Shown here: piece by piece, positions 27,629-36,498 of the stretch
Layout of the letters: every line of letters begins with the position of its first letter
Numbering within the stretch: the first letter of the stretch is position 1
Source of the DNA: Mycetocola lacteus
GTDB taxonomy: Bacteria; Actinomycetota; Actinomycetes; Actinomycetales; Microbacteriaceae
DNA: 64,000 bases
Direction: 5' to 3'
NCBI RefSeq assembly: GCF_003667575.1
Contig: NZ_RCUY01000011.1
Coordinates: 186,001-250,000, forward strand
Translations under genes and position numbers: made by a program
The notes under the pieces: generated by a model
Databases searched by the model: none
The model's input: the letters and a program-made list of their open reading frames with translations, nothing else
Told to the model about the DNA's origin: nothing

Positions 27629-29428
27629 CTACTTGGTGATCTTCCAATCCTGGGCGTTCCACACCAGACCGGTCTGTCCACCGAAGTACTTGATACCGGA
27701 GATGGTACCGTTCGTGGCGAACACACCCGGCAGCTGGAACAGCGGCAGGCCGTAAGCGTCGGTAGCGGTAGCGGTGTCGATCTTGATCTTGATGTCTTCC
27801 AGAGCCTTCGGGTCCAGAGCAGTCTGGGCGTCGGCAACCAGCTTGTCTACATCGGCGTTGTTGTAACCGTTGTAGTTACCACCACCGTTGGAGGCGAAGA
27901 TCTGAGCCAGGGCGGAGTTACCGGCACCCGGGGAGACCCAACCGAAGATCGAAGCGTCGTAATTTCCGCCGCTGAGCTCCTTGCCCCAGTCCTTCGATCC
28001 ACCGTCAACGACGTTGAATCCGGCTTCCTTGGCCGAAGCCTGGATTGCCTTGAAGGTGTCAACACGGTTCGGGTTGACCGAGGAGTAGAGGATACGCACG
28101 GTCGGGGTTGCACCGTTCAGGAGTGCCTTGGCACCCTCGATGTCGGGCTTGCCGAAGGCGTCGTAGCCGTTAACCTTGGTGGCGTCCTTGTACTCTGCGT
28201 TCTGCGGAACGTAGATCTGCGAGTTCAGAACCTCGGCCTTGTTGTTCACCGGGGTGATGATCGAGTCGAGGATCTGCTGACGCGGGATGGTCTTCAGGAA
28301 GGCCTCGCGCACGTTCTTGTCCTTGAACACGTCGGACTTGAAGTTCAGGTCCAGGTGGTCGTAGGCCAGCTGGTCGCCACGCTCGATCTTGGCGTTAGCC
28401 TTCTCGAGGGCGGTCACGGTGTCGGCGGAGGTCTGCGGGTAGATCGCGTTGACCTCACCGTTCTGCAGAGCGGAAACCTGAGCGTTGGTGTCACCGATGA
28501 AACGGATGATCAGCTCGTCATACGCGGGCACGTTCTTGCCCTTGTACTCCGGGTTCTTCTTCAGGGTGATCGAGGACTCGGCGGTGAAGTCCGAGACGAT
28601 GAACGGACCGGAGGAAACCAGGAGCGACTTGTCGGTCGGCATCGAGGTCACGTCGTAACCGGTGTTCCAGAACTTCGCGGCTGCCTCGAGGGTCGGGTTG
28701 ACGGCTGCCGGAGCTGCCGGGTTACCCTTCGGGGTGTCCTTCAGGGTCTTCACGAAGTCGGCCAGCGAAACGCCAGCCTTCTCTGCGATGACGTGTGCCG
28801 GCTTGCCCAGCATGTTGACCAGGTTCCAGTCCACGAAGGGCTTGCTGTAGGTCAGGGTCAGCGACAGGTTGTCGTCGCTGATGGTCGGGAACGCGGTCTC
28901 GTCGAGACCGGCGGTGCTGCCGGCCAGGTCGAAGTAACGGGTACCGGAGGTCACCTCACCGGCGTCGTTGGTGGTGGCGTCATCGTAGTAGCCCGAGGAG
29001 GATGCCCAGGTGAAGAGCATGTCATCGGCGGTGATGGGCTGACCGTCGGACCACTTGAGGTCCTTCTTCAGGGTGTACTTCACGGTGAGGGGCTCGTCCG
29101 AAACCTTTTCAAAGGTTCCGATGTCGGTCTCCGGCACAACGTTGTACTTGTCATCCAGGGTCATGAAGCTTCCCAGACCAAGGCCGCCGCTGGTACCGGT
29201 CAGGTAACCGACCATACCGTTGGTGTCGAGGTTCGACTGCGGGGTGTCGCCGTTGAAGGAGGTGAAAGCGTTGGTGGTTGCGATCGTGATGGTACCGCCG
29301 GACTTGTTACCGGTGGACGAGTCGTCATTCGGGCTAGCGGTGGTGCAGCCAGCCAGAGTGAGTGCCACGGCACCAGCAATCGCACCAGCGACTGCAAAGC
29401 GCTTAAAGCGCGTTTTGGTGGAAAGCAA
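27629..29428 (-). CDS. oppA: Oligopeptide-binding lipoprotein OppA (family 5)
   Basis: 599 residues. Start is TTG at 29428, placed by the AGGAGA ribosome-binding site four bases upstream. Signal peptide with lipobox LAGC; the Cys is near residue 28. Family 5 binding-protein features: FTSFNGDTPQSN, YTLKKDLKWSDGQPITADDML and NVREAFLKTIPRQQI. First gene of oppABC. Confidence 0.93.
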   Translation of the reverse strand: MLSTKTRFKRFAVAGAIAGAVALTLAGCTTASPNDDSSTGNKSGGTITIATTNAFTSFNGDTPQSNLDTNGMVGYLTGTSGGLGLGSFMTLDDKYNVVPETDIGTFEKVSDEPLTVKYTLKKDLKWSDGQPITADDMLFTWASSSGYYDDATTNDAGEVTSGTRYFDLAGSTAGLDETAFPTISDDNLSLTLTYSKPFVDWNLVNMLGKPAHVIAEKAGVSLADFVKTLKDTPKGNPAAPAAVNPTLEAAAKFWNTGYDVTSMPTDKSLLVSSGPFIVSDFTAESSITLKKNPEYKGKNVPAYDELIIRFIGDTNAQVSALQNGEVNAIYPQTSADTVTALEKANAKIERGDQLAYDHLDLNFKSDVFKDKNVREAFLKTIPRQQILDSIITPVNNKAEVLNSQIYVPQNAEYKDATKVNGYDAFGKPDIEGAKALLNGATPTVRILYSSVNPNRVDTFKAIQASAKEAGFNVVDGGSKDWGKELSGGNYDASIFGWVSPGAGNSALAQIFASNGGGNYNGYNNADVDKLVADAQTALDPKALEDIKIKIDTATATDAYGLPLFQLPGVFATNGTISGIKYFGGQTGLVWNAQDWKITK

Positions 29429-29659
29429 TGTTTCTCCTGTGCAAATGGATGAGAGACCGATTCGGGTTCCTGAGAGACCGAACGGTCTATTGGATACCTC
29501 GACACTATGCGGTGAATCATGCTGATAGCAAAACCATGCGCGAAAATGTTATTTACCGGAAACATATTTCGCCTAGATTACGAATAACCGTGCCAAATTT
29601 CCTTCAATAGCCCTGGAATGCCCTCTCGTAGAACATTCCGAACGTGATGTGGACCTCCT

Positions 29660-30511
29660 ATGCCTGTGACACCGCAAGACCCCAGTGCTGGGGGAAATGT
29701 TTCAGCGAGCGCACCGGGTAACGGTGATGGTTCATTGCTTAACCCGGTGGATCGGGGACGCCTCTGGGTCGAGATCGGCATCGTCCTGGCACTCTCGCTC
29801 GGCGCGTCGGCCCTCTACTCGATCCTGAGCCTGATCGCCAGCCTCACTGCCGAGAAACCGTTGGGGAGCCAGAGCACCGGTCTCAACCAGGCGACCAGTA
29901 CTCGGGAGTGGCTCGATTTTGCCAATCAGTTCCTGGGCTTTGCGCTGGGGCTCGCGCCGGTGGCCCTGGTCCTCTATCTTCTGTGGCGGCCGCGTGCCAA
30001 CCCCTTTAGTGAGCTGGGTCTGGACATCCGTCCCTCTCTGATCGGGAGGGATGCCGGCCGGGCCCTGTTCCTGGTGGCGGTGATCGGCATTCCCGGCATC
30101 GGGCTCTACGCAATCGGTCGCCTGCTGGGGATTACGGTGGCCGTGCAGGCTGCACCGCAGGATCAGTACTGGTGGACGATCCCGATGCTGATCCTCGCCG
30201 CGCTCAAGGCGGGCCTGCTCGAAGAGGTCATCGTCATCGGCTACCTCTATAAGAGGCTGGACCAGCTCGGCTGGGGTACCTGGAAGATCATCATCGCCAG
30301 TGCCCTGCTGCGCGGCAGCTACCACCTCTACCAGGGCATCGGCCCCTTCTTTGGCAACGTGGTGATGGGTGTGGTGTTCGGCTGGTGCTACCGCCGCTGG
30401 GGCCGGGTCATGCCGCTTGTGCTCGCCCACACCCTGATCGACATCATCTCGTTTGTCGGCTTCCCGCTCGCACTGGCCTGGTGGCCGGGCATCTTCGGCG
30501 TGACCAAGTAG
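29660..30511 (+). CDS. CPBP family intramembrane metalloprotease
   Basis: 283 residues, about seven or eight helices. The Rce1-like motifs are present: Glu188-Glu189 in KAGLLEEVIVIGYL, Arg219 with His222 in LLRGSYHLYQG, and His257 in LVLAHTLID. Members cleave or process prenylated or peptide substrates in the membrane; in bacteria several act in peptide-bacteriocin immunity. The stop TAG shares its G with the GTG of the next gene, so the two are co-translated. Confidence 0.88.
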   Translation: MPVTPQDPSAGGNVSASAPGNGDGSLLNPVDRGRLWVEIGIVLALSLGASALYSILSLIASLTAEKPLGSQSTGLNQATSTREWLDFANQFLGFALGLAPVALVLYLLWRPRANPFSELGLDIRPSLIGRDAGRALFLVAVIGIPGIGLYAIGRLLGITVAVQAAPQDQYWWTIPMLILAALKAGLLEEVIVIGYLYKRLDQLGWGTWKIIIASALLRGSYHLYQGIGPFFGNVVMGVVFGWCYRRWGRVMPLVLAHTLIDIISFVGFPLALAWWPGIFGVTK

Positions 30512-31056
30512 TGGGCTCGCCGTACACCGTTCTCACTTGTCCGCGAGCCGATCGCTGGATTCGTGGCGTCGCGGGCGTCCTCTATATCTGGGGCCTTTTC
30601 AGCCTGTGGCGACTGGTGTTCCCCAGCGACGGCATGGCCGGACCACTCGGGCCAAAACTCGACAGCACCGTGATCAACGCCCTCGTGTTCGCCGCGATCT
30701 CCCTGCTCCTGCTGGTCCCCACCCCCGCAGGCACCCCTCTGATCGGGAACGTGGCACTTTCGGTGCAACTCGTCATCGCCACCTCTGTCTTCCTGCTCCT
30801 GCTGATGTTCTTCTCCTCATCAAGCCCGGTCGGTCCACACGAGATTTCACCCGGCATGTTTCCCACCTACTGGTATCTACTCCTTCAGCACTACGCTGCC
30901 GTGGTCATGTTCATCTGGCAGCCGATCATCGCAATCTGGCGCAACGCCTCACGCTCCCCCCGCACCCGCACGGTACTGACAAGCGTTCTCCTTCTCACCA
31001 CACCGCTGTTCTTCCTGCTCGCCCTGGAACTGTTCCACCTGAACTACACCGGATAG
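30511..31056 (+). CDS. Small membrane protein, paralogue family member 1
   Basis: 181 residues from a GTG that shares one base with the upstream CPBP stop. About five helices. Contains FFSSSSPVGPHE, PTYWYLLLQHYAAV and PIIAIWRNASRSPRTR. These blocks recur in the proteins at 35328-35876 (FFSSSSPTGPHT, PTYWYQLLHQHGGL, PAIAIWRNNSGSSR) and, more weakly, at 35980-36498. Not a family I recognise. The pairing with a CPBP protease is direct from the sequence. Confidence 0.8.
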   Translation: MGSPYTVLTCPRADRWIRGVAGVLYIWGLFSLWRLVFPSDGMAGPLGPKLDSTVINALVFAAISLLLLVPTPAGTPLIGNVALSVQLVIATSVFLLLLMFFSSSSPVGPHEISPGMFPTYWYLLLQHYAAVVMFIWQPIIAIWRNASRSPRTRTVLTSVLLLTTPLFFLLALELFHLNYTG

Positions 31057-31123
31057 AAGACACGACGTTGAGCCCTCGATACTTCGATACTTCGATGACT
31101 TGAGACCTATCAAGACCTCAAAA

Positions 31124-31161
31124 AGACTGAGACTCGGAAGTTTCCTCCCGAGCCTCAGTCT
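31124..31161 (-). terminator. Terminator after the small secreted protein gene
   Basis: A 14-bp stem with one mismatch (31124-31137 with 31148-31161); on the minus strand it is followed by a T5 run. Confidence 0.8.
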
Positions 31162-31182
31162 GATTAACTTATGTGAAGTTTG

Positions 31183-31494
31183 TTAGCAGTAGCCGAACCC
31201 GATGTACTTGTACTTGATCGGAAAACCTCCGAATTGTCCGCCGTACATCTGTGCGGGCCCGAGACTGCGGCACGTATCCCAGAACCAGGTACTGTTTTCC
31301 TTGTTCCAAATCTTCATCTTGATTCGGACAGGAGACGAGGTGCAATTGAACGCGGCCTCATCGGTTTGAATAAAAATCACGCGCTCTCGTCCGCAGGGGC
31401 TATCCGGCACCGCGTTTGCAGGGGCAGCGGTAATTCCACCCAAACCTGCTGCCAACAGCAGCCCAATAGCAATGCTCGCAAAACGTCGTTTCAT
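31183..31494 (-). CDS. Small secreted protein with four cysteines
   Basis: 103 residues. Signal peptide: MKRR, hydrophobic core IAIGLLLAAGLGG and likely cleavage after APANA. The mature part (about 73 residues) has four Cys (SPCGRE, AFNCTSS, WDTCRS and the very last residue), enough for two disulfides, and is rich in aromatic residues near its end. Monocistronic, on the strand opposite its neighbours. No family recognised. It could be a small secreted bacteriocin, inhibitor or surface protein; nothing in the sequence decides. Confidence 0.75.
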   Translation of the reverse strand: MKRRFASIAIGLLLAAGLGGITAAPANAVPDSPCGRERVIFIQTDEAAFNCTSSPVRIKMKIWNKENSTWFWDTCRSLGPAQMYGGQFGGFPIKYKYIGFGYC

Positions 31495-31802
31495 ACTTCC
31501 CCCTTGGATTATCGGTCCGCGCGCATCCTCCGTGATGCCACATCCGACCGGCTATGAGGTGAGCATAGCCGAAAACTTCTTCACGTCAAATGTTGCACAG
31601 AACATGACCTAACCAGCATTTTAATTACATCCGTAGTAATAACAAAGTGGGCACATCGTTCGTAGATTTTGCTCTTGCGTGTTGCTTGCAGTGTGTGAAT
31701 ATACTGAACCCGCATCGCCGCATTTGGGGGGCAGTGCACGGGGGAATAGAGCGATGCTTTGTCATCTATACGCTCCTCGTTGGCATACGAGATGGAGATA
31801 CG
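31495..31802. other. 308-bp divergent intergenic region
   Basis: AT-richer than its surroundings. It must hold the promoters of the minus-strand secreted protein and the plus-strand Tat protein. I see no clear operator, RNA gene or insertion sequence in it. Confidence 0.6.
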
Positions 31803-32858
31803 ATGGCGTCGTTTGAGACGAACGAACGGATTGAAGCACCAAAGCCCGAAGCCTCGGTTTCCCGTCGAAACTTCTTGCTTGTAGCCGGAGCCTTCACCCT
31901 GGCGATGACGACAACACAAACGCTGCTGTCACCGGCTCTCTCAAGTTCGGCTACAGTTTCTGGGCCGCTTTCTTCGGCCGTTTCCCTCGCTGGAAATGAG
32001 ATAACCCATTTCAACACTGCGTTCACGCAAACGTCGCAGTGGATCGTGCCCAGCTCCATGTCCGTAACCCAACAGTTTGCCAAGCTTTCGGACGCTCGCA
32101 TCACACTGAGTTGGGACCCACGGCTCGCACTTGTCAGCGGCTCGAACGTCATCCTTGCCCACGGCGATTCCATCACGATAGTGGCCGCAGAAATGAGCGG
32201 GGACGGACAGATAGCGTTCACCTGGCCATCGGACTTTGCCGCAGACGGGAATGCAGGCAGCGCATCCGTCATGCTCCCACTGCGGGCCAGAGCACTCTAT
32301 CCATCCGATGGGATCGATGCAGTTGTCCCCACGACCCTTGACGTGACCTGTGTAAACCCGGCCGATTCATTCTCGATGACCGCAAAAGCTAGCGACGCCG
32401 CAGCTTCGGGCCTGGCCTGGGGCGCTGAGCTTTCTGCTTTCTGGGAGCCTCCGTCGGAGACCTCTCACGACGCTGAGGCGGCGATTCCCCGTCTTGTTCA
32501 AGTCACAAGTGTGGGCCCCGGACCAATTCCGGTTGGTTCGATCATCGCGTTGTCAACTGACCGCAAGGTGATCAATGATGCAAGCGTGGATGCCGTGGCT
32601 CCCAACGATCTCACCGCCACCGAAGCACCGTCTGCAACAAACAGCGCACGCCGGGCAGAACTTCAAGTCTTGACCACATCCCTCCAAGCAGCCGTTCCAA
32701 GCGGCGCATCGGTTGTCGTGTCTTTCACGGGTGAACTCACCAAAGCTGCAGCTTCAAGCGCAGATCGAACTCGAGCTTCCGTCTCGTTTACCGGCCCGCC
32801 CGCCGCAATCGCTATGCAACGAATCACCGGACACGAGTCCGTCACGCTTCAGGATTAG
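31803..32858 (+). CDS. Tat-exported beta-rich protein of unknown function
   Basis: 351 residues from ATG 31803, after GGAGAT. A twin-arginine signal SRRNFLLVAGAF starts at about residue 19-20, followed by a hydrophobic segment. The mature protein is rich in Ser, Ala, Val and Thr with alternating polar and hydrophobic residues, suggesting beta-sandwich domains, and has a single Cys. It ends 14 bp before the DUF1906 gene, so the two are probably one operon. Longer in-frame starts precede the signal and are rejected. No family recognised. Confidence 0.75.
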   Translation: MASFETNERIEAPKPEASVSRRNFLLVAGAFTLAMTTTQTLLSPALSSSATVSGPLSSAVSLAGNEITHFNTAFTQTSQWIVPSSMSVTQQFAKLSDARITLSWDPRLALVSGSNVILAHGDSITIVAAEMSGDGQIAFTWPSDFAADGNAGSASVMLPLRARALYPSDGIDAVVPTTLDVTCVNPADSFSMTAKASDAAASGLAWGAELSAFWEPPSETSHDAEAAIPRLVQVTSVGPGPIPVGSIIALSTDRKVINDASVDAVAPNDLTATEAPSATNSARRAELQVLTTSLQAAVPSGASVVVSFTGELTKAAASSADRTRASVSFTGPPAAIAMQRITGHESVTLQD

Positions 32859-32872
32859 AAGGACTTTAGATA

Positions 32873-35248
32873 ATGGCAGATCCGCTTGTTCGCGCCGCGC
32901 AGCTCTATCTCAACTCAACGTATTCAGGCCGTCCCGGCTATGTCGACGCTCCAACTGACGGCAACACAGGCTGGCCAACCATGTTCTCGCTCATCCGAGC
33001 GCTTCAAATCGAACTTGGCGTCGCAGGCCCAAGTAACACGTTCGGGCCCGGTACCGAGGCTGCGTTTACCAATTCGATAGGACTACTGAGTTCCATGTCC
33101 TCGAACCGGAAAGTCGTCGCAATTCTTCAGTGCGCCCTCTGGTGTAAGGGGTACTCCGGAGGCGATATCGGCTCGGCCTGGGGGTCCACGCTAACCGCCT
33201 CAGTCAGCATGGTGAGAAACAACCTCGGTTTGACCGCCGATCCTGTTGCCGTGAACGCAAAGATAATGAAATCGCTGTTAACGATGGATGCTTACGTTCT
33301 TCTCAGCGGAGGATCCAACGCAATCCGAGCGGGACAGCAAACTCTCAACCGTCGGTATTCCTTCCGAAAAGACTTCTACATTGTGCCGTGCGATGGTCTC
33401 TTCACACGACAAATGCAGCAGGGGCTCATGTACGCACTTCAGTACGAGCTCGGAATGGCCGATGGCGTAGCTACCGGAAACTTTGGCCCGGGCACGATCG
33501 CAGGGATCAAGGCAAACGCTCAGGTGAAACTGGGTGACGCCGATGGGCTCAAAAACTTCGTGTCGTTGTTCCAGCTTGCGCTCTCCTGCAACGGCTATTC
33601 AACTCCAATTAGTGGAACGTTTGATGCGGCCACCCGTAGTCAGGTAATCGCGTTCCAGACGTTTATGGAAATCGGAGTCACCGGATTCGCCGACTACGGT
33701 ACTTGGGCGGCACTGTTGGTGAGTACGGGCGATCCGAGTCGGCCCGTTACTGGTATGGACACGATTGACCGTCTAACTGAAGACAGGGTCAACAAGCTGG
33801 TTGCAAAGGGATATCGTGTGGCAGGTCGTTACCTCACGGTTGACCAGAAAAGCATCAAGGCCGGAGAGCTGGAAAACATTCTCGACCATGGGATGAGCGT
33901 CGTCCCAATTTTCCAGAATTTTAATAACGCCTCAAGATTCTTTACCGAAGAGCTTGGTTTTAGCGATGCAAAGCAAGCCGCCATTCGTAGTCGACAACTC
34001 GGTTTTCTGGACAATGTCATTATCTTCTTTGCCGTTGACTATGATGCCACTGGTGCCGAGGCTTCAAGCATCGTCCTGAACTATTTCCGAGGCGTGCAAC
34101 GCGGGCTCAAAGTATCGCGAGCTGTCACCTACCAGGTAGGAATCTATGGCACGCGAAACGTTGCGGCTACCGTGTATGACGCCGGACTCGCAACCGGAGT
34201 CTGGGTAAGCGGGATGTCAACAGGCTACAGCGGAAACCTCGGTTTTAAGATGCCTTCGGAATGGATGTATAACCAAATCCAGGAAATCCCGAACCCTCCA
34301 ATCCCAACTGCACCCACTGCCGAAAGCAATATCGATCGAAACGTCGTATCCAAGCGGGCACGTCCGGCCACGCGTAATGACGTCGCGCGAGTTCCATTGG
34401 TGTATGCACCGGGCCAAGGTGAACTCGGTTGGTCGTTCCATCAACTGAGCTGGCAGCTCACTAAAGTGTTGGTTCTTGCGGAAGAGGCGATGGGATTTCC
34501 GCAGACGGAACCTAACAACAGCTTTGGTACCTATATTGTGTTGCGGTATCTTATCGCCGAGACTTACAACTCAATCGAGTGGATCGGATACCTGTTACTG
34601 CTTGAGCCTAGTACTGGGACCGGGCAGCTCCCATTTATTACCGACACGTTACTGAAGCTCCAAGAATCCGCCGGGGCATTGGAGCCCCTCCGAACTGCCT
34701 ATGGACCTAATACGGATCTGCCACATATGGCAGCGACCGCGCTCGGGGTGATGACCTGGGGTACACACGAGGGGCAATATGGGGTCGGATTCGGAGATCT
34801 AGGAGGATGGGCGTTGGATTGTGCTCAGCTCTGGGCTCAGTGCTGTCTTTCTCGCGGCCAACAATCAATAGGTGATTGGGTGCGCGCAAACATGGGGCTT
34901 CAAGAAAGCAGTGGTTTTGGGCGAGCCGATGTGATCGGAGATGCGGATGGTTGGCTTCTAGGAAGATACATTTCACTTGGGAAAAGATTGGATCAGGCGA
35001 TGAACGAAGTATTCACCCTCTACCCGTCTGAAGCCGCACGAATTGGGGCCTTTATCAGTCAGCGATTCGGTGCAAACACGCATCAACGGATACTGACCGC
35101 GGTGAAATCAGTTTTTGAAGATACCGCAGTGTGGATCAAGCTTCCGCGAGTTAAATTCATGAAGGGCCAACGCGATCCGAACGCATTAGAATTGACCGAG
35201 TTTGCTACGGCTGTCGCAGACCGGTTCACCGCGATGGCAACAGAATAA
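32873..35248 (+). CDS. DUF1906 glycoside-hydrolase-like protein with peptidoglycan-binding-like repeats
   Basis: 791 residues, no signal peptide. Residues 1-290 contain two diverged copies of a double module: ALQIELGVAGPSNTFGPGT (about 43-61) and ALQYELGMADGVATGNFGPGT (about 188-208), each followed by an LQ/FQ-type PG-binding-like half (CALWCKGYSGG; LALSCNGYSTP). Residues about 295-470 match DUF1906/Rv2525c-like TIM-barrel domains (MDTIDRLTEDRVNKL, RVAGRYL, FFAVDYDATGAE, YQVGIYG). The last 320 residues are helical and unassigned. The role is inferred as cell-wall glycan binding or cleavage. Confidence 0.82.
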   Translation: MADPLVRAAQLYLNSTYSGRPGYVDAPTDGNTGWPTMFSLIRALQIELGVAGPSNTFGPGTEAAFTNSIGLLSSMSSNRKVVAILQCALWCKGYSGGDIGSAWGSTLTASVSMVRNNLGLTADPVAVNAKIMKSLLTMDAYVLLSGGSNAIRAGQQTLNRRYSFRKDFYIVPCDGLFTRQMQQGLMYALQYELGMADGVATGNFGPGTIAGIKANAQVKLGDADGLKNFVSLFQLALSCNGYSTPISGTFDAATRSQVIAFQTFMEIGVTGFADYGTWAALLVSTGDPSRPVTGMDTIDRLTEDRVNKLVAKGYRVAGRYLTVDQKSIKAGELENILDHGMSVVPIFQNFNNASRFFTEELGFSDAKQAAIRSRQLGFLDNVIIFFAVDYDATGAEASSIVLNYFRGVQRGLKVSRAVTYQVGIYGTRNVAATVYDAGLATGVWVSGMSTGYSGNLGFKMPSEWMYNQIQEIPNPPIPTAPTAESNIDRNVVSKRARPATRNDVARVPLVYAPGQGELGWSFHQLSWQLTKVLVLAEEAMGFPQTEPNNSFGTYIVLRYLIAETYNSIEWIGYLLLLEPSTGTGQLPFITDTLLKLQESAGALEPLRTAYGPNTDLPHMAATALGVMTWGTHEGQYGVGFGDLGGWALDCAQLWAQCCLSRGQQSIGDWVRANMGLQESSGFGRADVIGDADGWLLGRYISLGKRLDQAMNEVFTLYPSEAARIGAFISQRFGANTHQRILTAVKSVFEDTAVWIKLPRVKFMKGQRDPNALELTEFATAVADRFTAMATE

Positions 35249-35327
35249 GCAATGGGCAATATACCCCTCGTATATCTTGCACAAATTGCAGCATTCGGCC
35301 CTGCAAAGAAAGTAACAACCGATCAGA

Positions 35328-35876
35328 GTGGCGGTGCGTGATTTCGTGCTAGCAAGTAATCATTCAGCTATGGGCCACATCGTCAGGCCCGTGGTTCAAA
35401 TCGTTTACGTGATCGTCATTCTCGGCCTGTGTCCACTTGGTTTCCCAGGAGGCGACCCGGCAGGACCGTTAGCTTCTCGGCTCGGATACTCGCTCACGAA
35501 TCTGATCGTTTTTACAGTTGTCGGGCTCGTTCTAACTAGGTCTCTCCAGTCAGGAAGACCACTTATCGGAACTGTAGCGCTGTCAATTCAACTCACGGTC
35601 TATGGCCTAGTTATCCTGTTACTCCTGTTGTTCTTCTCGTCAAGCAGTCCAACTGGCCCACACACAGTTTCACTTCCGCTTCTGCCCACATATTGGTATC
35701 AGTTGCTCCATCAGCATGGCGGTTTAGTGATACTAGTTTTCCAACCTGCAATTGCTATCTGGCGAAACAACAGCGGTAGTTCGCGCGTTCAATGGACATT
35801 AGCGATTGTCCTTATGGTTTTCCCGCTGCTGTTCATTTCCATGACCGCGTGGCTGTTCCAGATCAATTCACAATAG
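35328..35876 (+). CDS. Small membrane protein, paralogue family member 2
   Basis: 182 residues from GTG 35328; in-frame GTG and ATG codons up to residue 15 are alternatives and the ATG gives a start nearer the first helix. About five helices. Clearly related to the 30511-31056 protein through FFSSSSPTGPHT, PTYWYQLLHQHGGL and AIAIWRNN. Base composition is more AT-rich than its paralogue, suggesting a separate history. Function unknown. Confidence 0.75.
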   Translation: MAVRDFVLASNHSAMGHIVRPVVQIVYVIVILGLCPLGFPGGDPAGPLASRLGYSLTNLIVFTVVGLVLTRSLQSGRPLIGTVALSIQLTVYGLVILLLLLFFSSSSPTGPHTVSLPLLPTYWYQLLHQHGGLVILVFQPAIAIWRNNSGSSRVQWTLAIVLMVFPLLFISMTAWLFQINSQ

Positions 35877-35979
35877 TCATCGTCGCTAACCGCTGCCAGT
35901 CCCGGGTTGATTTGTCACCGTTTAGCAGACTGTGATCTCCATTCGAAACTCATCTCGCACACGAATCGGAGCATAGTAC

Positions 35980-36498
35980 TTGAATGCACTATTCACTCCC
36001 ATGCTGCGCATTCTCCTGAGCATCGGCTATGCCGCGCTGGCCCCGTTAGTGCTGGTGTGGACGGTCCACTTTAACGTTCATGCCGCTCCGCTCGTTGCGC
36101 TCATCCCCGAGTTTTTGACAAGCACGGCAATCACCACCGCGATGGCGCTGGCCCTGCTGATCCCGATTTCACCGGGCACGGCGCTCATCCACTGGGTGGC
36201 GGGGCTTCCTCAGATAATGATCAATCTGGCGTTTGTTCTGGTCATGGTGGTGTTGACGAGCACGCCGCCCACGGATCCCGTCGGGGACGAAACGAGCCCC
36301 ATGATCATCCATAACTGGCCATCTGAACTCGCCCTGTTCACGCCCGCACTCGTGATGAGCGCGGTTCCGGTCATCATGTTTGTTCAGCGAGCCACACGTC
36401 ACGCGCGGACCCGGAAAGCACTCGCCGTTTCGATGGTGGCGCTCCCGCTGGTTCTCCAGACGGTCACGCTGCTCCTCGCCGTGTCTCGGGGGTTCTAG
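35980..36498 (+). CDS. Small membrane protein, paralogue family member 3
   Basis: 172 residues, about five helices. TSTPPTDPVGDETSP followed by HNWPSELALFTPALVM and a basic ATRHARTRKAL stretch lie in the same order as the corresponding blocks of members 1 and 2, so I read it as a diverged family member. Its stop TAG shares the G with the GTG of member 4. Confidence 0.75.
   Translation: MNALFTPMLRILLSIGYAALAPLVLVWTVHFNVHAAPLVALIPEFLTSTAITTAMALALLIPISPGTALIHWVAGLPQIMINLAFVLVMVVLTSTPPTDPVGDETSPMIIHNWPSELALFTPALVMSAVPVIMFVQRATRHARTRKALAVSMVALPLVLQTVTLLLAVSRGF

Noticed and set aside
27539..29452. 637-residue plus-strand open frame opposite oppA
   Set aside because: Antisense to a clear binding-protein gene; composition of a shadow frame (Gly/Val/Leu/Arg-rich, no motif).
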